Notes: generated by a model from the sequence alone, not told the origin. A stretch of DNA of 41,448 nt from JAVXTH01 sp036641395 (GCA_036641395.1 JAVWEY010000009.1:1-41448), one strand, 5' to 3'. Shown: positions 18,901 through 26,798, counted from the stretch's first letter. Made by a program: numbers and translations.

Positions 18901-19169
18901 AATATACAAATAAGAAAATGCAAGAATTATTGCCTTCGGCAAAGCCTGGTGAATATTGCTTTACAACTTTAAGAGGGGGACAATGTGGACCTTGTGAAAC
19001 TTGTTTGTTAGAAAAGATTAAAAAAGGGAAAACTGATAATCTTGAAATTGTAAGTGAAGATAAACAAGTAGTTTTAAAGGTAAAAGCGTTAACAATTCGT
19101 TGGACTAATTCTCAACCAATGGTATTGTTATATGGAACAAGTGATCATATTAAAAAACCGACTTTTTAA
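15987..19169 (+). CDS. Membrane diguanylate cyclase: Cache-PAS-PAS-GGDEF-GAF-Cys-rich PAS-like
   Basis: A 1060-residue protein. A first membrane helix (about 8-28) and a second (284-304) enclose an extracytoplasmic Cache-type sensor (about 30-275, with DYFVKAMNGESNV and IIISVPIF). Inside the cell are two PAS domains (318-440 and 447-580), a GGDEF domain (588-752) with intact RxxD inhibitory site (658-661) and GGDEF (667-671), a GAF-like domain (about 775-940), and a PAS-like end with Cys991, 1000, 1003 and 1006. It should make cyclic di-GMP in response to an external small-molecule ligand. It has no EAL domain; the breakdown enzyme is the dual-receiver protein upstream. An AAAGGGGAT site precedes the ATG, and a terminator follows. 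Confidence 0.93.
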   Translation: MSIKKTTINLVFIIIVIVSSALVLWDFSFQLQNTLKKETYRTLDEVSQHYNKTFVDRINHNTITLKVLSDALEAKQNWLPEELSTLLQNAVDDGGYTKLVVSGKDGISYSNCKEVVDINNRDYFVKAMNGESNVTQPMDSLTTGEKTIIISVPIFKDGLSNGILFGVYPISTAGTLLLDSTYYSDGYGFVISPDGSIIFSSKHEDRLSKENNLFHFFSKTEIIDSSIKDLKNIIKNKESKNFEFNYKGEKRFVSLMPSTVNDWYTFSIASDTLMLKQEKATNRVVMVLIIKLILLTIVVSAWITYHNLKRRKEVIVANNKYQSLLDNINGGVIVTKHSRQADEIIVNYISNGFSNMTGYTLEDINSLYHGRFVDMMFEEDFNQAFEDYLEQSKDHNNYHISYRIHGKNKEAIWVIDRGYVVKDDTGIYNHSIITDITTLKKQEEELKLSENRFSVAINASSGTLFEVDLKNKVYTHFENAERIFGVKGEVLLRETGKFSALPYHEFAEAIPAYFFHDEDITLVKGKMKELLTKGIVSFDARLRRYDNSFIWARVDLSIIKDEHQKPSRLVGYMSDIDGIKKQTEWLENKVQIDAMTGLYNRVAMDALCNKAIQNNPLERMALIVLDIDDFKSINDNYGHAFGDVVLIEVCAKLKKTFRSDDILGRMGGDEFAILMRNIADISGVLKKVTELSNELRQTYLGDKKDHKITSSMGIVIIENRDKDTFDSYYRKGDAALYQSKQSGKDQFVLYQDKDAKQYPIKSDLTKDVERSNLKSTYNLEEHIFDLLYASNNFAVSIRMALAAIGQYFHVSRVAIFECYEEHRSLRNIFEWCNDGVVSVIDQLQNVLIHSGEESIMNSFDENGLLYCNNVNELSPYIRDLMKAQGIMSTLQVTIVNDEKTYGMIGFGACDEYRVWTSEEISKLSYLAKILSVFLFKKEAEATLIENLHTRLKILDILPDYICVVNPEHHTIEYTNKKMQELLPSAKPGEYCFTTLRGGQCGPCETCLLEKIKKGKTDNLEIVSEDKQVVLKVKALTIRWTNSQPMVLLYGTSDHIKKPTF

Positions 19170-19177
19170 TTATTAAT

Positions 19178-19215
19178 AAAAGTGCTACAATACGCTTGTA
19201 TTTAGTACTTTTTTT
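19178..19215 (+). terminator. Rho-independent terminator after the Cache-GGDEF gene
   Basis: A stem of about 15 bp (left arm from 19178, right arm ending 19212) with one G-U pair and one bulged C surrounds a GCTT loop and runs into a T tract. It separates the signalling block from the MFS gene. Confidence 0.85.
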
Positions 19216-19233
19216 ATAACGGGAGGCATTTTT

Positions 19234-20397
19234 ATGAGAAATGTCATATTTCTTGGTTTAGTTAGTTTTTTTTCAGATATTTCAAGTGAGATGGTTTATC
19301 CTTTAATCCCACTATATCTTACATCAGCTTTTGGGGCAACACCGACGTTAGTTGGGTTTATTGAAGGCATTGCAGAGAGTCTTGCTAGTTTATTAAAGGT
19401 CTTTAGTGGCTACATTAGTGATAAGTATAAACATAAGAAACCACTTGCTTTTACTGGCTATGGATTAGGTTTGTTTTATAAACTTGCGTTAATCTTCGCA
19501 TCTTCTTGGTTTGGTATCTTACTCGCAAGAGTCGTAGATCGTCTAGGTAAGGGTATTAGAACAGCACCACGTGATGTTATGGTAGCAGATAGTGCTAGTG
19601 AGGGTCATGCAGGAAGTGCATTTGGTATTCATAAAGCACTTGATATGGCTGGTTCCGCAATTGGTATTTTAATCTCTTTTATTTTATTGAAATCAGTAAG
19701 TGGAGAACATGGTTATAAACAAATATTTGCTCTTTCAATGATTCCAGTTGTACTTGGTTTGGTTTTCTTTCATTTCGTAAAAGAAAAACCGATTCATCAA
19801 GTTGAAAGCAAAGTTGAACCTTTTTGGAAGAAAACAAAATGTTTGGATCATCGGTTAAAATTATATTTATTCGTGTGTTTTTTATTTACTTTAGGAAATT
19901 CATCCAATACATTCTTATTACTTAGAGCAGGTAATGCTGGCTTTTCTAATTCGAATGTAATTTTACTATATTTTATATATAATTTAACCGCATCAGTTCT
20001 AGCTTATCCGCTTGGTAAATTATCAGATAAGATTGGTCGTAAAGCATTACTTGTGAGTGGTTATTTGATGTTTTCGCTTGTGTATCTTGGCTTTGGGTTT
20101 GTTCACAGTAAAACTTTAATGATAATGATCTTTGTTCTTTATGGAGTATACAGTGCGATGAGTGCAGGCGTAGAGAGAGCCTTTATTGCGGAAATAGCAC
20201 CAAGTGATTTAAGAGGAACGATGTTAGGCTTTCAATCGATGTTAGTTGGTGTTGCATTGCTACCAGCTAGTTTTATTGCTGGTTTACTGTGGGATGGGGT
20301 TGGTGCCTATGCTCCTTTTGTATTTGGTGCTTCTTTATCTTTAATCGCTGCGATTATTCTTGGTTTATTTCTAAAAAAGCCATCCGTTGTTGAATAA
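19234..20397 (+). CDS. Major facilitator superfamily transporter
   Basis: The 387-residue protein is a 12-helix permease. The family loop motif between helices 2 and 3 reads SGYISDKYKHKKP, and the repeat in the second half reads GKLSDKIGRKA. The conserved stretch RVVDRLGKGIRTAPRDVMVAD is characteristic of an MFS subgroup with uncharacterised substrate, found next to varied genes. The substrate cannot be inferred. A GGGAGG site precedes the ATG. No regulator or partner is adjacent; recG follows with its own promoter. Confidence 0.88.
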   Translation: MRNVIFLGLVSFFSDISSEMVYPLIPLYLTSAFGATPTLVGFIEGIAESLASLLKVFSGYISDKYKHKKPLAFTGYGLGLFYKLALIFASSWFGILLARVVDRLGKGIRTAPRDVMVADSASEGHAGSAFGIHKALDMAGSAIGILISFILLKSVSGEHGYKQIFALSMIPVVLGLVFFHFVKEKPIHQVESKVEPFWKKTKCLDHRLKLYLFVCFLFTLGNSSNTFLLLRAGNAGFSNSNVILLYFIYNLTASVLAYPLGKLSDKIGRKALLVSGYLMFSLVYLGFGFVHSKTLMIMIFVLYGVYSAMSAGVERAFIAEIAPSDLRGTMLGFQSMLVGVALLPASFIAGLLWDGVGAYAPFVFGASLSLIAAIILGLFLKKPSVVE

Positions 20398-20422
20398 AAG
20401 CAGTTTTAAAAAATGATTTAGG

Positions 20423-20452
20423 TTGCTTATTTACTAGGTAAACGCTTATAAT
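20423..20452 (+). promoter_or_regulatory. Strong promoter abutting recG, predicted leaderless transcript
   Basis: TTGCTT (20423-20428) and a perfect TATAAT (20447-20452) have an 18-base spacer. Transcription would start about seven bases later, at 20459-20460, which is the A of the recG ATG. The only Shine-Dalgarno-like bases (AAGG, 20454-20456 region) would then not be transcribed. Confidence 0.65.
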
Positions 20453-20459
20453 AAGGCAT

Positions 20460-22469
20460 ATGGAACTATCTAAATTAAAAATATCAGACAAAAAAATAGC
20501 TGTGTTAAAACAGATGGGAATTAATTGTGTGGAGGATTTATTGATACACTATCCTTTTCGTTATGAACAAATAGAAATAATTCCGTATCAGCAATGGATG
20601 AAGGATAGTAAAATTTGTGTTGAGGGAATTATTATCTCACAAGCACGAATCATCCGTTTTGGCTATCATCGCAGTGTCACTAAGTTTAAAATTAGTTTTG
20701 AAGATCATGAATTAGAAATATCGTTATTTAATCGACCTTGGATTCAGTATTTTAAGATGGGAACATCCATTACTATTATTGGGAAATATGATGGGAAGGA
20801 TCGGATAACTGCAAATCAATATAATTTTAAACCATTAAAAGATCAACTTGGAATTGAGCCAATTTATAATGTTAAAGAAGGAATTTCTCAAAAAGATATA
20901 AGAAAATATATTGATAAGGCTTATGTTTTATTAAAAGATGATATTAAGGATTTTATTCCAGAAGTAATAAGAATAAAGTATCGATTGATTCATCGTGAAT
21001 GTGCTCTATATAATATTCATCACCCACATGATTATGAAAGTTTAAAACAAAGTCTTCGACATTTGAAGTATGAAGAATTTTTTAAGTTTCAATTTACGAT
21101 GCAGGCACTAAAACAAATGCAAAGTAATACAACCATGAATGCTGGTAAAACGTTTGATGTAGGTGAAGTAATGAAGTTAAATAATACACTTTCATTTCAA
21201 TTAACAAAGGATCAATATGAAACAATTCAAGATATATTAAGTGATATGAAGAGTGATAAAATAATGTATCGAATGGTACAAGGTGATGTTGGTTGTGGTA
21301 AAACATTGGTTGCCGCTTTTGCAATGTATGCCTGTGTTCTCTCACATAAACAAGCTGCATTTATGGCACCTACTGAAATCTTGGCAAAGCAACATCGTGA
21401 TAATCTAAAAGAATTGTTTCGTGATTATGATGTAGAAGTTGAAGTTTTATATTCTTCTTTAAAACCAAGTAAGAAAAAAGAAATATTAAAACGTTTAAAG
21501 AATAATGAAATTGATTTAATTATTGGAACGCATGCTTTGTTTCAAGAAGAGGTCACTTTCGATGATTTAGGTTTAGTAGTAACCGATGAACAACATCGTT
21601 TTGGGGTTGAACAACGCCGTAAATTGATTGCGAAGGGGGATAAGGTGGATTTCTTATTAATGAGTGCTACACCAATTCCACGGACGCTAGCGCTGTCTTT
21701 ATATGGTGATATGGATGTATCTACTGTTACTCAATTACCTCGAGGTCGCAGAGCTAAGATAACTAAGTTAGTAAAAGAAAATACGATGAATTCTTTCTTA
21801 CCTTTTTTGTTAGAAAAATTAGATGAAGGAGATCAATGCTTTGTGGTATGCCCAGCAATTGAAAAGAATGAAGATTATCCAGTTCGTAATGTAAATGATA
21901 TTTATGATGCAATGAATCAAACATTAGGTAAGAAATATAAGATTGGTTTACTTCATGGTAAGATGAGCAGTGAAGAAAAGGATGAAGTGATGCAGGAGTT
22001 TGTTGATCATAAAATTAACATTCTAGTCGCAACAACCGTAATTGAAGTTGGGGTTGATGTTAAAGATGCTAATTTAATGGTAATTTATGATGCGGATCGT
22101 TTTGGTTTATCTCAAATTCATCAATTAAGAGGCCGCATAGGTCGAGGTAATCGAGATGGATATTGTTATCTATTAACTAACAGTAAAGATGCAGATGCCT
22201 TAAAACGTTTATCAATCATTGAATCAAGTGACGATGGTTTCTATATCGCAACTGCCGATTTACAAATTAGAGGGCCGGGAGATATTTTAGGAAACCGTCA
22301 AAGCGGTATTCCAGGTTTTATTCTTGGTGATGTAATTGCCGATGCAAATATTCTTCAAGTGGCTAGAGATGATGCTATCGATGTTTTAAAGCATTTGGAT
22401 GAAAAAGCATATGAAGATTTAAAGAAATATCGAGATGAACAAATTTCATCAACAACATACTTAGATTAA
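20460..22469 (+). CDS. recG: ATP-dependent DNA helicase RecG
   Basis: RecG reverses stalled forks and processes branched DNA. The 669-residue protein, near the usual 680, has the N-terminal wedge domain with LLIHYPFRYE, an OB-fold region, then the helicase core: Walker A GDVGCGKT (about 277-284; Cys replaces the more usual Ser), DEQHRFGVEQR, SATPIPRTLALSLYGDMDVS, TQLPRGR and the motif VI region QLRGRIGRG. The C-terminal part has DLQIRGPGDILGNRQSG. The gene lies upstream of rnc; in Bacillus recG sits in the related region fakA/yloV-sdaA-recG, so its presence downstream of fakA-like genes is loosely conserved here despite the signalling insertion. Confidence 0.95.
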   Translation: MELSKLKISDKKIAVLKQMGINCVEDLLIHYPFRYEQIEIIPYQQWMKDSKICVEGIIISQARIIRFGYHRSVTKFKISFEDHELEISLFNRPWIQYFKMGTSITIIGKYDGKDRITANQYNFKPLKDQLGIEPIYNVKEGISQKDIRKYIDKAYVLLKDDIKDFIPEVIRIKYRLIHRECALYNIHHPHDYESLKQSLRHLKYEEFFKFQFTMQALKQMQSNTTMNAGKTFDVGEVMKLNNTLSFQLTKDQYETIQDILSDMKSDKIMYRMVQGDVGCGKTLVAAFAMYACVLSHKQAAFMAPTEILAKQHRDNLKELFRDYDVEVEVLYSSLKPSKKKEILKRLKNNEIDLIIGTHALFQEEVTFDDLGLVVTDEQHRFGVEQRRKLIAKGDKVDFLLMSATPIPRTLALSLYGDMDVSTVTQLPRGRRAKITKLVKENTMNSFLPFLLEKLDEGDQCFVVCPAIEKNEDYPVRNVNDIYDAMNQTLGKKYKIGLLHGKMSSEEKDEVMQEFVDHKINILVATTVIEVGVDVKDANLMVIYDADRFGLSQIHQLRGRIGRGNRDGYCYLLTNSKDADALKRLSIIESSDDGFYIATADLQIRGPGDILGNRQSGIPGFILGDVIADANILQVARDDAIDVLKHLDEKAYEDLKKYRDEQISSTTYLD

Positions 22470-22478
22470 TGATATAAT
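22470..22478 (+). promoter_or_regulatory. Extended -10 promoter for rnc
   Basis: TGATATAAT is a perfect extended -10 overlapping the recG stop codon region. No matching -35 is seen. It lies about 30 bases before the rnc ATG, with an AAGGAAGAT site between. Confidence 0.55.
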
Positions 22479-22509
22479 ACTTTTATTAAGTAAAGGAAGA
22501 TAAATAATA

Positions 22510-23193
22510 ATGAATACTATTTTTGATTGGCTTAAACAACATGATATAACAATACAGGATAAAACTTTAGTAAATCAAGCACTTGTTCACTCTTCTTATG
22601 TGAATGAACACAAGTCAATTTACCATGATAATGAACGTTTAGAATTCATGGGAGATGCAGTTTTACAGTTATGGTCGACACAAAAACTATTTTTAATTGA
22701 ACCAGAACTAAGTGAAGGTGAAATGACAACCTTACGGGCTCAACTAGTTTGTGAAGAAGCATTAGCTTCTTATAATCGACAATTTGAGTGGGGTAAATAT
22801 CTTTTACTTGGCATTGGTGAAGAGAAAATGGGTGGAAGAAATCGTGATTCGATTTTGGCAGATATGTTTGAAGCATTACTTGGTGCTATTTATTTAGACC
22901 AGGGAATTACTGCAATTAATATTTTACTTGAACGAGTTCTCACGCCGATGATTACATCCCCTAAAAGTGAGCGTGTGATTGATTATAAAACAAAATTACA
23001 AGAATACGTACAATCTGATGCACGTAAAACCGTGCATTATGAAATGCTATCAATGGTCGGACCTAGTAATAAACCCTTATTTGAAGTAGCTGTTATTCTA
23101 GAAGATATTACCTTAGGAACGGGACGAGGTTATTCTAAGAAAAGAGCAGAGCAAATGGCGGCAAAAGATGCATTTGAAAAGATGGTTAAGTAA
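22510..23193 (+). CDS. rnc: Ribonuclease III
   Basis: RNase III cuts double-stranded RNA in rRNA maturation and mRNA turnover. The 227-residue protein has the family signature NERLEFMGDA (41-50, with catalytic Glu45 and Asp49), the second catalytic region DSILADMFEALLGAIYLDQG, and a C-terminal double-stranded-RNA-binding domain (about 158-226) ending KKRAEQMAAKDAFEKM. Length is normal. The stop codon lies inside the left arm and loop of a terminator hairpin. Gene order recG-rnc is compact, with 40 bases between them. Neither smc nor ftsY follows, unlike in Bacillus. Confidence 0.96.
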   Translation: MNTIFDWLKQHDITIQDKTLVNQALVHSSYVNEHKSIYHDNERLEFMGDAVLQLWSTQKLFLIEPELSEGEMTTLRAQLVCEEALASYNRQFEWGKYLLLGIGEEKMGGRNRDSILADMFEALLGAIYLDQGITAINILLERVLTPMITSPKSERVIDYKTKLQEYVQSDARKTVHYEMLSMVGPSNKPLFEVAVILEDITLGTGRGYSKKRAEQMAAKDAFEKMVK

Positions 23194-23213
23194 GTTTTCT
23201 TATCCATCTTTTT
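23177..23213 (+). terminator. Rho-independent terminator overlapping the rnc stop codon
   Basis: Left arm AAAAGATGGTTAAG (23177-23190) pairs with CTTATCCATCTTTT (23199-23212) with a single mismatch, giving a 14-position stem with an 8-base loop and a short T tract. The left arm encodes the last residues of rnc. Confidence 0.7.
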
Positions 23214-23239
23214 GGTATTTTATTGAGGGAGAAAAAATT

Positions 23240-24511
23240 ATGTTGAAAAAATTTATGATTGTAATCTGTTTATGGATGATAAGTATATCAATGATTCAAC
23301 CAATTAAGGCAGAAGAAACATTATCAATCGGTAGTGAACATGCGGTCTTAATTAATTTAAACGATAATCTTGTTGTGTTTTCTAAAGCGGCAGATGAAAA
23401 GACTTATCCAGCATCCATTACAAAAGTAATGAGTGCCTTAGTAGCAATTGAACATATGGATCGATTGGATGAAAAAGTTGTTCTCACAAAGGATATGTTT
23501 GAAGGTTTATATGAAGCAGAAGCATCACTTGCCGGCTTTGAAGTTGGTAACACTGTCACAATCGAAGATTTACTTTATGGTACTTTACTTGCAAGTGGGG
23601 CAGAAGCAGTGAATGGATTAGCTTATAAAACGGCTGGTAGTGTTCCATCATTTGTCAAGTTAATGAATAAGAAAGCAAAACAATTAGGAATGAATCATAC
23701 AAACTTTACAAATCCAACTGGATTGCATGATGATAATCATTATACGACATGTAATGATTTGGCAAAACTTCTTCAAGCAGCTATTAAGAACAAAGACTTT
23801 TATAAGATATTCTGTGCAAAAAAGTATCAAACAAGTAAAATAAATAAAAATAGTAAAGGTCTAATATTTAAGAGTACATTAAGTCGACAAATTCAATCCT
23901 TGAATTATAAAGCAGATTATATAAAAGGTGGTAAAACCGGATTTACACCGGAAGCGGGAATGTGTTTGGCATCAGTTGCAAAGAACAAAAAGGATGCTTA
24001 TTTACTCATTACAACTCAAAATGGTCACGATAACCTTGAGCCTTATAATGTGATGGATGCGATTAAAGTTTATGATTACTACTTTGATCATTATGAGAAT
24101 CGGATTGTGAAGCGAAAAGGGGAAGAATTATTAAGAGTTAATGTACTTTGGAATTTTAGAAATAAAGAATTTGTTTATGAAAGTAAAAATGATTTAACGG
24201 CTTTAGTTCCAAAAGGAATAAATAATGAAGATATTAAATTTAATTATGTTGGTAATTCAGATATTAAAACACCAGTTAAAAAGGGTGCATTACTTGGAAC
24301 TTTAGAAATAAAAGCAAATAAGGAAGTAGTAAAATCAATTGAAATCCATGCCCTTAAAAGTGTCGATAGAAACTTTGTTTTATACTATTGTGATAAAATT
24401 GGTGATTTTTTTGAACAAAATCGAAGTTTGTTATTAATTGGTATCGCAAGTTTTATTTCACTAGGTATTGGTTTAATCTGGTATAAGAAAAATAAACATT
24501 ATATTAAGTAG
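23240..24511 (+). CDS. dacA: Serine-type D-alanyl-D-alanine carboxypeptidase (DacA/PBP5-like)
   Basis: It trims the terminal D-Ala from peptidoglycan stem peptides outside the membrane. From the ATG at 23240 (GAGGGAG site) the 423-residue product has a signal peptide (cleavage probably after about residue 24, IKA), then the S11 peptidase motifs: SxxK as SITK (59-62), SGA at 119-121 where SxN is standard, and KTG (232-234) within GGKTGFTPEAG. A hydrophobic helix near 400-418 followed by YKKNKHYIK anchors the C-terminus. An in-frame ATG at 23168 would add 24 residues lying inside rnc and before the signal peptide, so it is rejected. The Asn-less SxN motif is the one odd point. Confidence 0.92.
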   Translation: MLKKFMIVICLWMISISMIQPIKAEETLSIGSEHAVLINLNDNLVVFSKAADEKTYPASITKVMSALVAIEHMDRLDEKVVLTKDMFEGLYEAEASLAGFEVGNTVTIEDLLYGTLLASGAEAVNGLAYKTAGSVPSFVKLMNKKAKQLGMNHTNFTNPTGLHDDNHYTTCNDLAKLLQAAIKNKDFYKIFCAKKYQTSKINKNSKGLIFKSTLSRQIQSLNYKADYIKGGKTGFTPEAGMCLASVAKNKKDAYLLITTQNGHDNLEPYNVMDAIKVYDYYFDHYENRIVKRKGEELLRVNVLWNFRNKEFVYESKNDLTALVPKGINNEDIKFNYVGNSDIKTPVKKGALLGTLEIKANKEVVKSIEIHALKSVDRNFVLYYCDKIGDFFEQNRSLLLIGIASFISLGIGLIWYKKNKHYIK

Positions 24512-24521
24512 GAGCTAACGT

Positions 24522-25709
24522 ATGAAACATTATAATTTTGATCAAGTGATTAATCGTGAAGATAGTAATGCAGTTAAATGGAATCAATTGAATAAACATT
24601 TTCATTTTGATGGAGATGATGGACTAGCACTATGGGTAGCGGATATGGACTTTGCCTGTGCTGAAGTAATTGTTGAGGCAATTATAAAACGAGCAACTCA
24701 TCCTATTTATGGTTATGGGGATGAAGATGACAAACAATATGATAGAGCGATTATTAACTGGTTTAAACGTCGCTTTGATTGGGAAATTGAAGCTAATAAT
24801 ATCTTCTTTGCCCCAGGTGTAGTTCCAGCTATTTCTTTTATTATCCAAGCATTAAGTAAACAGGGAGATGGTATTATAATTCAAAGTCCGGTTTATTATC
24901 CTTTTGCGAAAAAGATTCTAAATAATAATCGTGTGGTTGTAAATAATCCTTTAGTTCGTAAGAATGGTGCTTATACAATGGATTTTGTTGATTTAGAGAA
25001 TAAAATGAAATTACCTCATGTGAAAGGGATGATTTTGTGTTCTCCACATAATCCAGTAGGACGAGTATGGCATGAAGATGAATTGAAACAAGTAGTTGCA
25101 ATTGCCTCAAAATATCACAAATGGATTATTTCAGATGAGATTCATGGAGATTTAATTCGTAAAGGGCATCATCATCTTCCACTTGTTAAATGCTGCCCAG
25201 AATATCGTAATGAAATTATTACTTGTACTGCTCCTAGTAAGTCTTTTAATCTTGCTGGGCTTCAGAATAGTAATATTATTATTTATAATAATGATTATAT
25301 AGAGGCATGGAATAAGATAGTTGTTGAACAGGCATCTTTATCAAAGTGTAATACATTTGCTCGTGATGCTACCATTGCTGCTTATGATCAAGGGGAAAGA
25401 TGGTTAGATGAATGTAATGCATATATTGATGATAATTTTGAATTCTTAAAGAAGTATTTAAGTGAACATTGTCCTAAGGCGATTGTTTCAGAGTGTGAAG
25501 GCACTTATTTGGCTTGGGTTGATTTTAGTTATTATGTTAAAAGTAATGATGAATTAAAGCACTTAATGATTCAAAAGGCACATGTTATTTTAGATGAAGG
25601 AATTATGTTTGGAGAAGAAGGATCACTTTTTGAGAGAATTAATATGGCTTGTCCACAATCAGTTTTAAAGAAAGCTCTCTCTCGGATTGTTAATGTTTTA
25701 GGAAATTAA
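24522..25709 (+). CDS. patB: PatB/MalY-type PLP aminotransferase, probable cystathionine beta-lyase
   Basis: These fold-type I PLP enzymes usually cleave C-S bonds of cystathionine or cysteine. The 395-residue protein starts with the typical NREDSNAVKWNQL region and has LWVADMDF (37-44), SPHNPVG (174-180), SDEIHGD (204-210) and the Schiff-base lysine in TAPSKSFNLAG (Lys240). It follows dacA by ten bases with a GGAG site, so the two are probably cotranscribed though functionally unrelated. A role in methionine or cysteine metabolism is by family; some relatives act on other sulfur compounds or as aminotransferases. Confidence 0.9.
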   Translation: MKHYNFDQVINREDSNAVKWNQLNKHFHFDGDDGLALWVADMDFACAEVIVEAIIKRATHPIYGYGDEDDKQYDRAIINWFKRRFDWEIEANNIFFAPGVVPAISFIIQALSKQGDGIIIQSPVYYPFAKKILNNNRVVVNNPLVRKNGAYTMDFVDLENKMKLPHVKGMILCSPHNPVGRVWHEDELKQVVAIASKYHKWIISDEIHGDLIRKGHHHLPLVKCCPEYRNEIITCTAPSKSFNLAGLQNSNIIIYNNDYIEAWNKIVVEQASLSKCNTFARDATIAAYDQGERWLDECNAYIDDNFEFLKKYLSEHCPKAIVSECEGTYLAWVDFSYYVKSNDELKHLMIQKAHVILDEGIMFGEEGSLFERINMACPQSVLKKALSRIVNVLGN

Positions 25710-25710
25710 T

Positions 25711-25746
25711 TTGACACGTACCCTATGTAACGATTATCATATAGGG
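25711..25746 (+). promoter_or_regulatory. Sigma-A promoter with overlapping inverted repeat
   Basis: A consensus TTGACA (25711-25716) and TATCAT (25735-25740) are separated by 18 bases. CCCTAT (25721-25726) and ATAGGG (25741-25746) form an inverted repeat that brackets the -10, a position suited to a repressor. A second small hairpin, CTGCT-ACTT-AGCAG, lies at 25755-25768 in the short leader of the exchanger gene. Confidence 0.65.
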
Positions 25747-25792
25747 ATAGAATGCTGCTACTTAGCAGATATTACTAGGAAAAGGAGCAGTT

Positions 25793-26749
25793 ATGATTTA
25801 TATAGAATATTTAATTTTAGCCATATTGGTTGTCGTATTTTCCGTACGTTTATCTACGTATGTTGATGCTTTAGATAAAAAAACAAGCCTCTCTGGAGCG
25901 TTTTTAGGGGGCGTATTATTAGCTGCTGTTACATCATTACCAGAACTGTTTACATCGCTTACTGCTGTATTAGTGTTAGATGAGCCACAACTTGTACAAG
26001 GTGATGTTTTAGGAAGTAATGTATTTAATTTATGTATCATTGCTGGTTTAATGTTATTTACATTCAATGGTTATAAAAAATCAAAAGTGAGTAATTCTCA
26101 TAAGAGTACGCTTTATTATGGAATCGTGATGTATGTATTAGTAGCCATTGCCATTATAAAACCAATCGATATTCCACTTGGTCCAATTCATGTGAATCTA
26201 ATGACAATCTTAATCATCGTCGTTTATGCAATTAATGTGAAAATGATGAAGAATGATGATTCTGCTGCCAATGAAGAAGAGTGTAATTTAGATTTAACGG
26301 TTCCACAGATTGCGATGCGTTTCTTATTCTTTAGTTTATTACTAGTTGGTGTTTCTATTTTATTAACCCAAGTTACTAGTAAGATTGCTGCTGACTTAGG
26401 CTTAGGGGCTACTGTAGCAGGTGCGGTATTCTTAGGGGTTGCAACCAGCCTTCCAGAATTATCAGCTTCCATTTCTTTAGTTAAAATGGGCAATTTCAAT
26501 GCTTCATTTGGAAATGTTGTTGGTAGTAATTTATTTAACTTTACAATTTTATGTTTTGCGGATTTCTTATATACCAAAGGTGGTATTTATTTAAATGATG
26601 GTCAAGTATTTAATTTAATTATCTTTGGTGCTATTTCTTCTGTTTTAATGTTAGTTGTATTGTATAAGAAAGAACATAAAGGAATCGTTTTGACAGCAAG
26701 TGTTTTAATCTTATTGTCCTATGTTGCTAGTATTGCTTTTTCTCTATAA
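25793..26749 (+). CDS. Sodium/calcium exchanger family protein (CaCA, YrbG-like)
   Basis: A cation/H+ or Na+/Ca2+ antiporter of the CaCA family with about ten membrane helices in 318 residues. The two internal alpha repeats are clear: LLAAVTSLPELFTS with GDVLGSNVFNLCI in the first half, and LGVATSLPELSASI with GNVVGSNLFNFTI in the second. The two acidic residues (PEL) are kept in both repeats, so transport should be intact. An AAAGGAG site precedes the ATG. It has its own promoter and terminator. Exact ion use cannot be read from sequence. Confidence 0.92.
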   Translation: MIYIEYLILAILVVVFSVRLSTYVDALDKKTSLSGAFLGGVLLAAVTSLPELFTSLTAVLVLDEPQLVQGDVLGSNVFNLCIIAGLMLFTFNGYKKSKVSNSHKSTLYYGIVMYVLVAIAIIKPIDIPLGPIHVNLMTILIIVVYAINVKMMKNDDSAANEEECNLDLTVPQIAMRFLFFSLLLVGVSILLTQVTSKIAADLGLGATVAGAVFLGVATSLPELSASISLVKMGNFNASFGNVVGSNLFNFTILCFADFLYTKGGIYLNDGQVFNLIIFGAISSVLMLVVLYKKEHKGIVLTASVLILLSYVASIAFSL

Positions 26750-26759
26750 TATAATATTT

Positions 26760-26798
26760 AGAACATTCATTTTGAATCAATTGAATGTTCTTTTTTTT
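26760..26798 (+). terminator. Rho-independent terminator after the exchanger gene
   Basis: AGAACATTCA (26760-26769) pairs perfectly with TGAATGTTCT (26782-26791), followed by eight Ts. Confidence 0.92.

Noticed and set aside
23168..23239. N-terminal extension of the carboxypeptidase gene
   Set aside because: It would overlap rnc and place 24 residues before a clear signal peptide; the GAGGGAG site fits ATG 23240.
26224..26577. 117-codon minus-strand frame inside the CaCA exchanger gene
   Set aside because: It is fully contained in a gene with both alpha-repeat motifs, and its composition is that of an antisense shadow.
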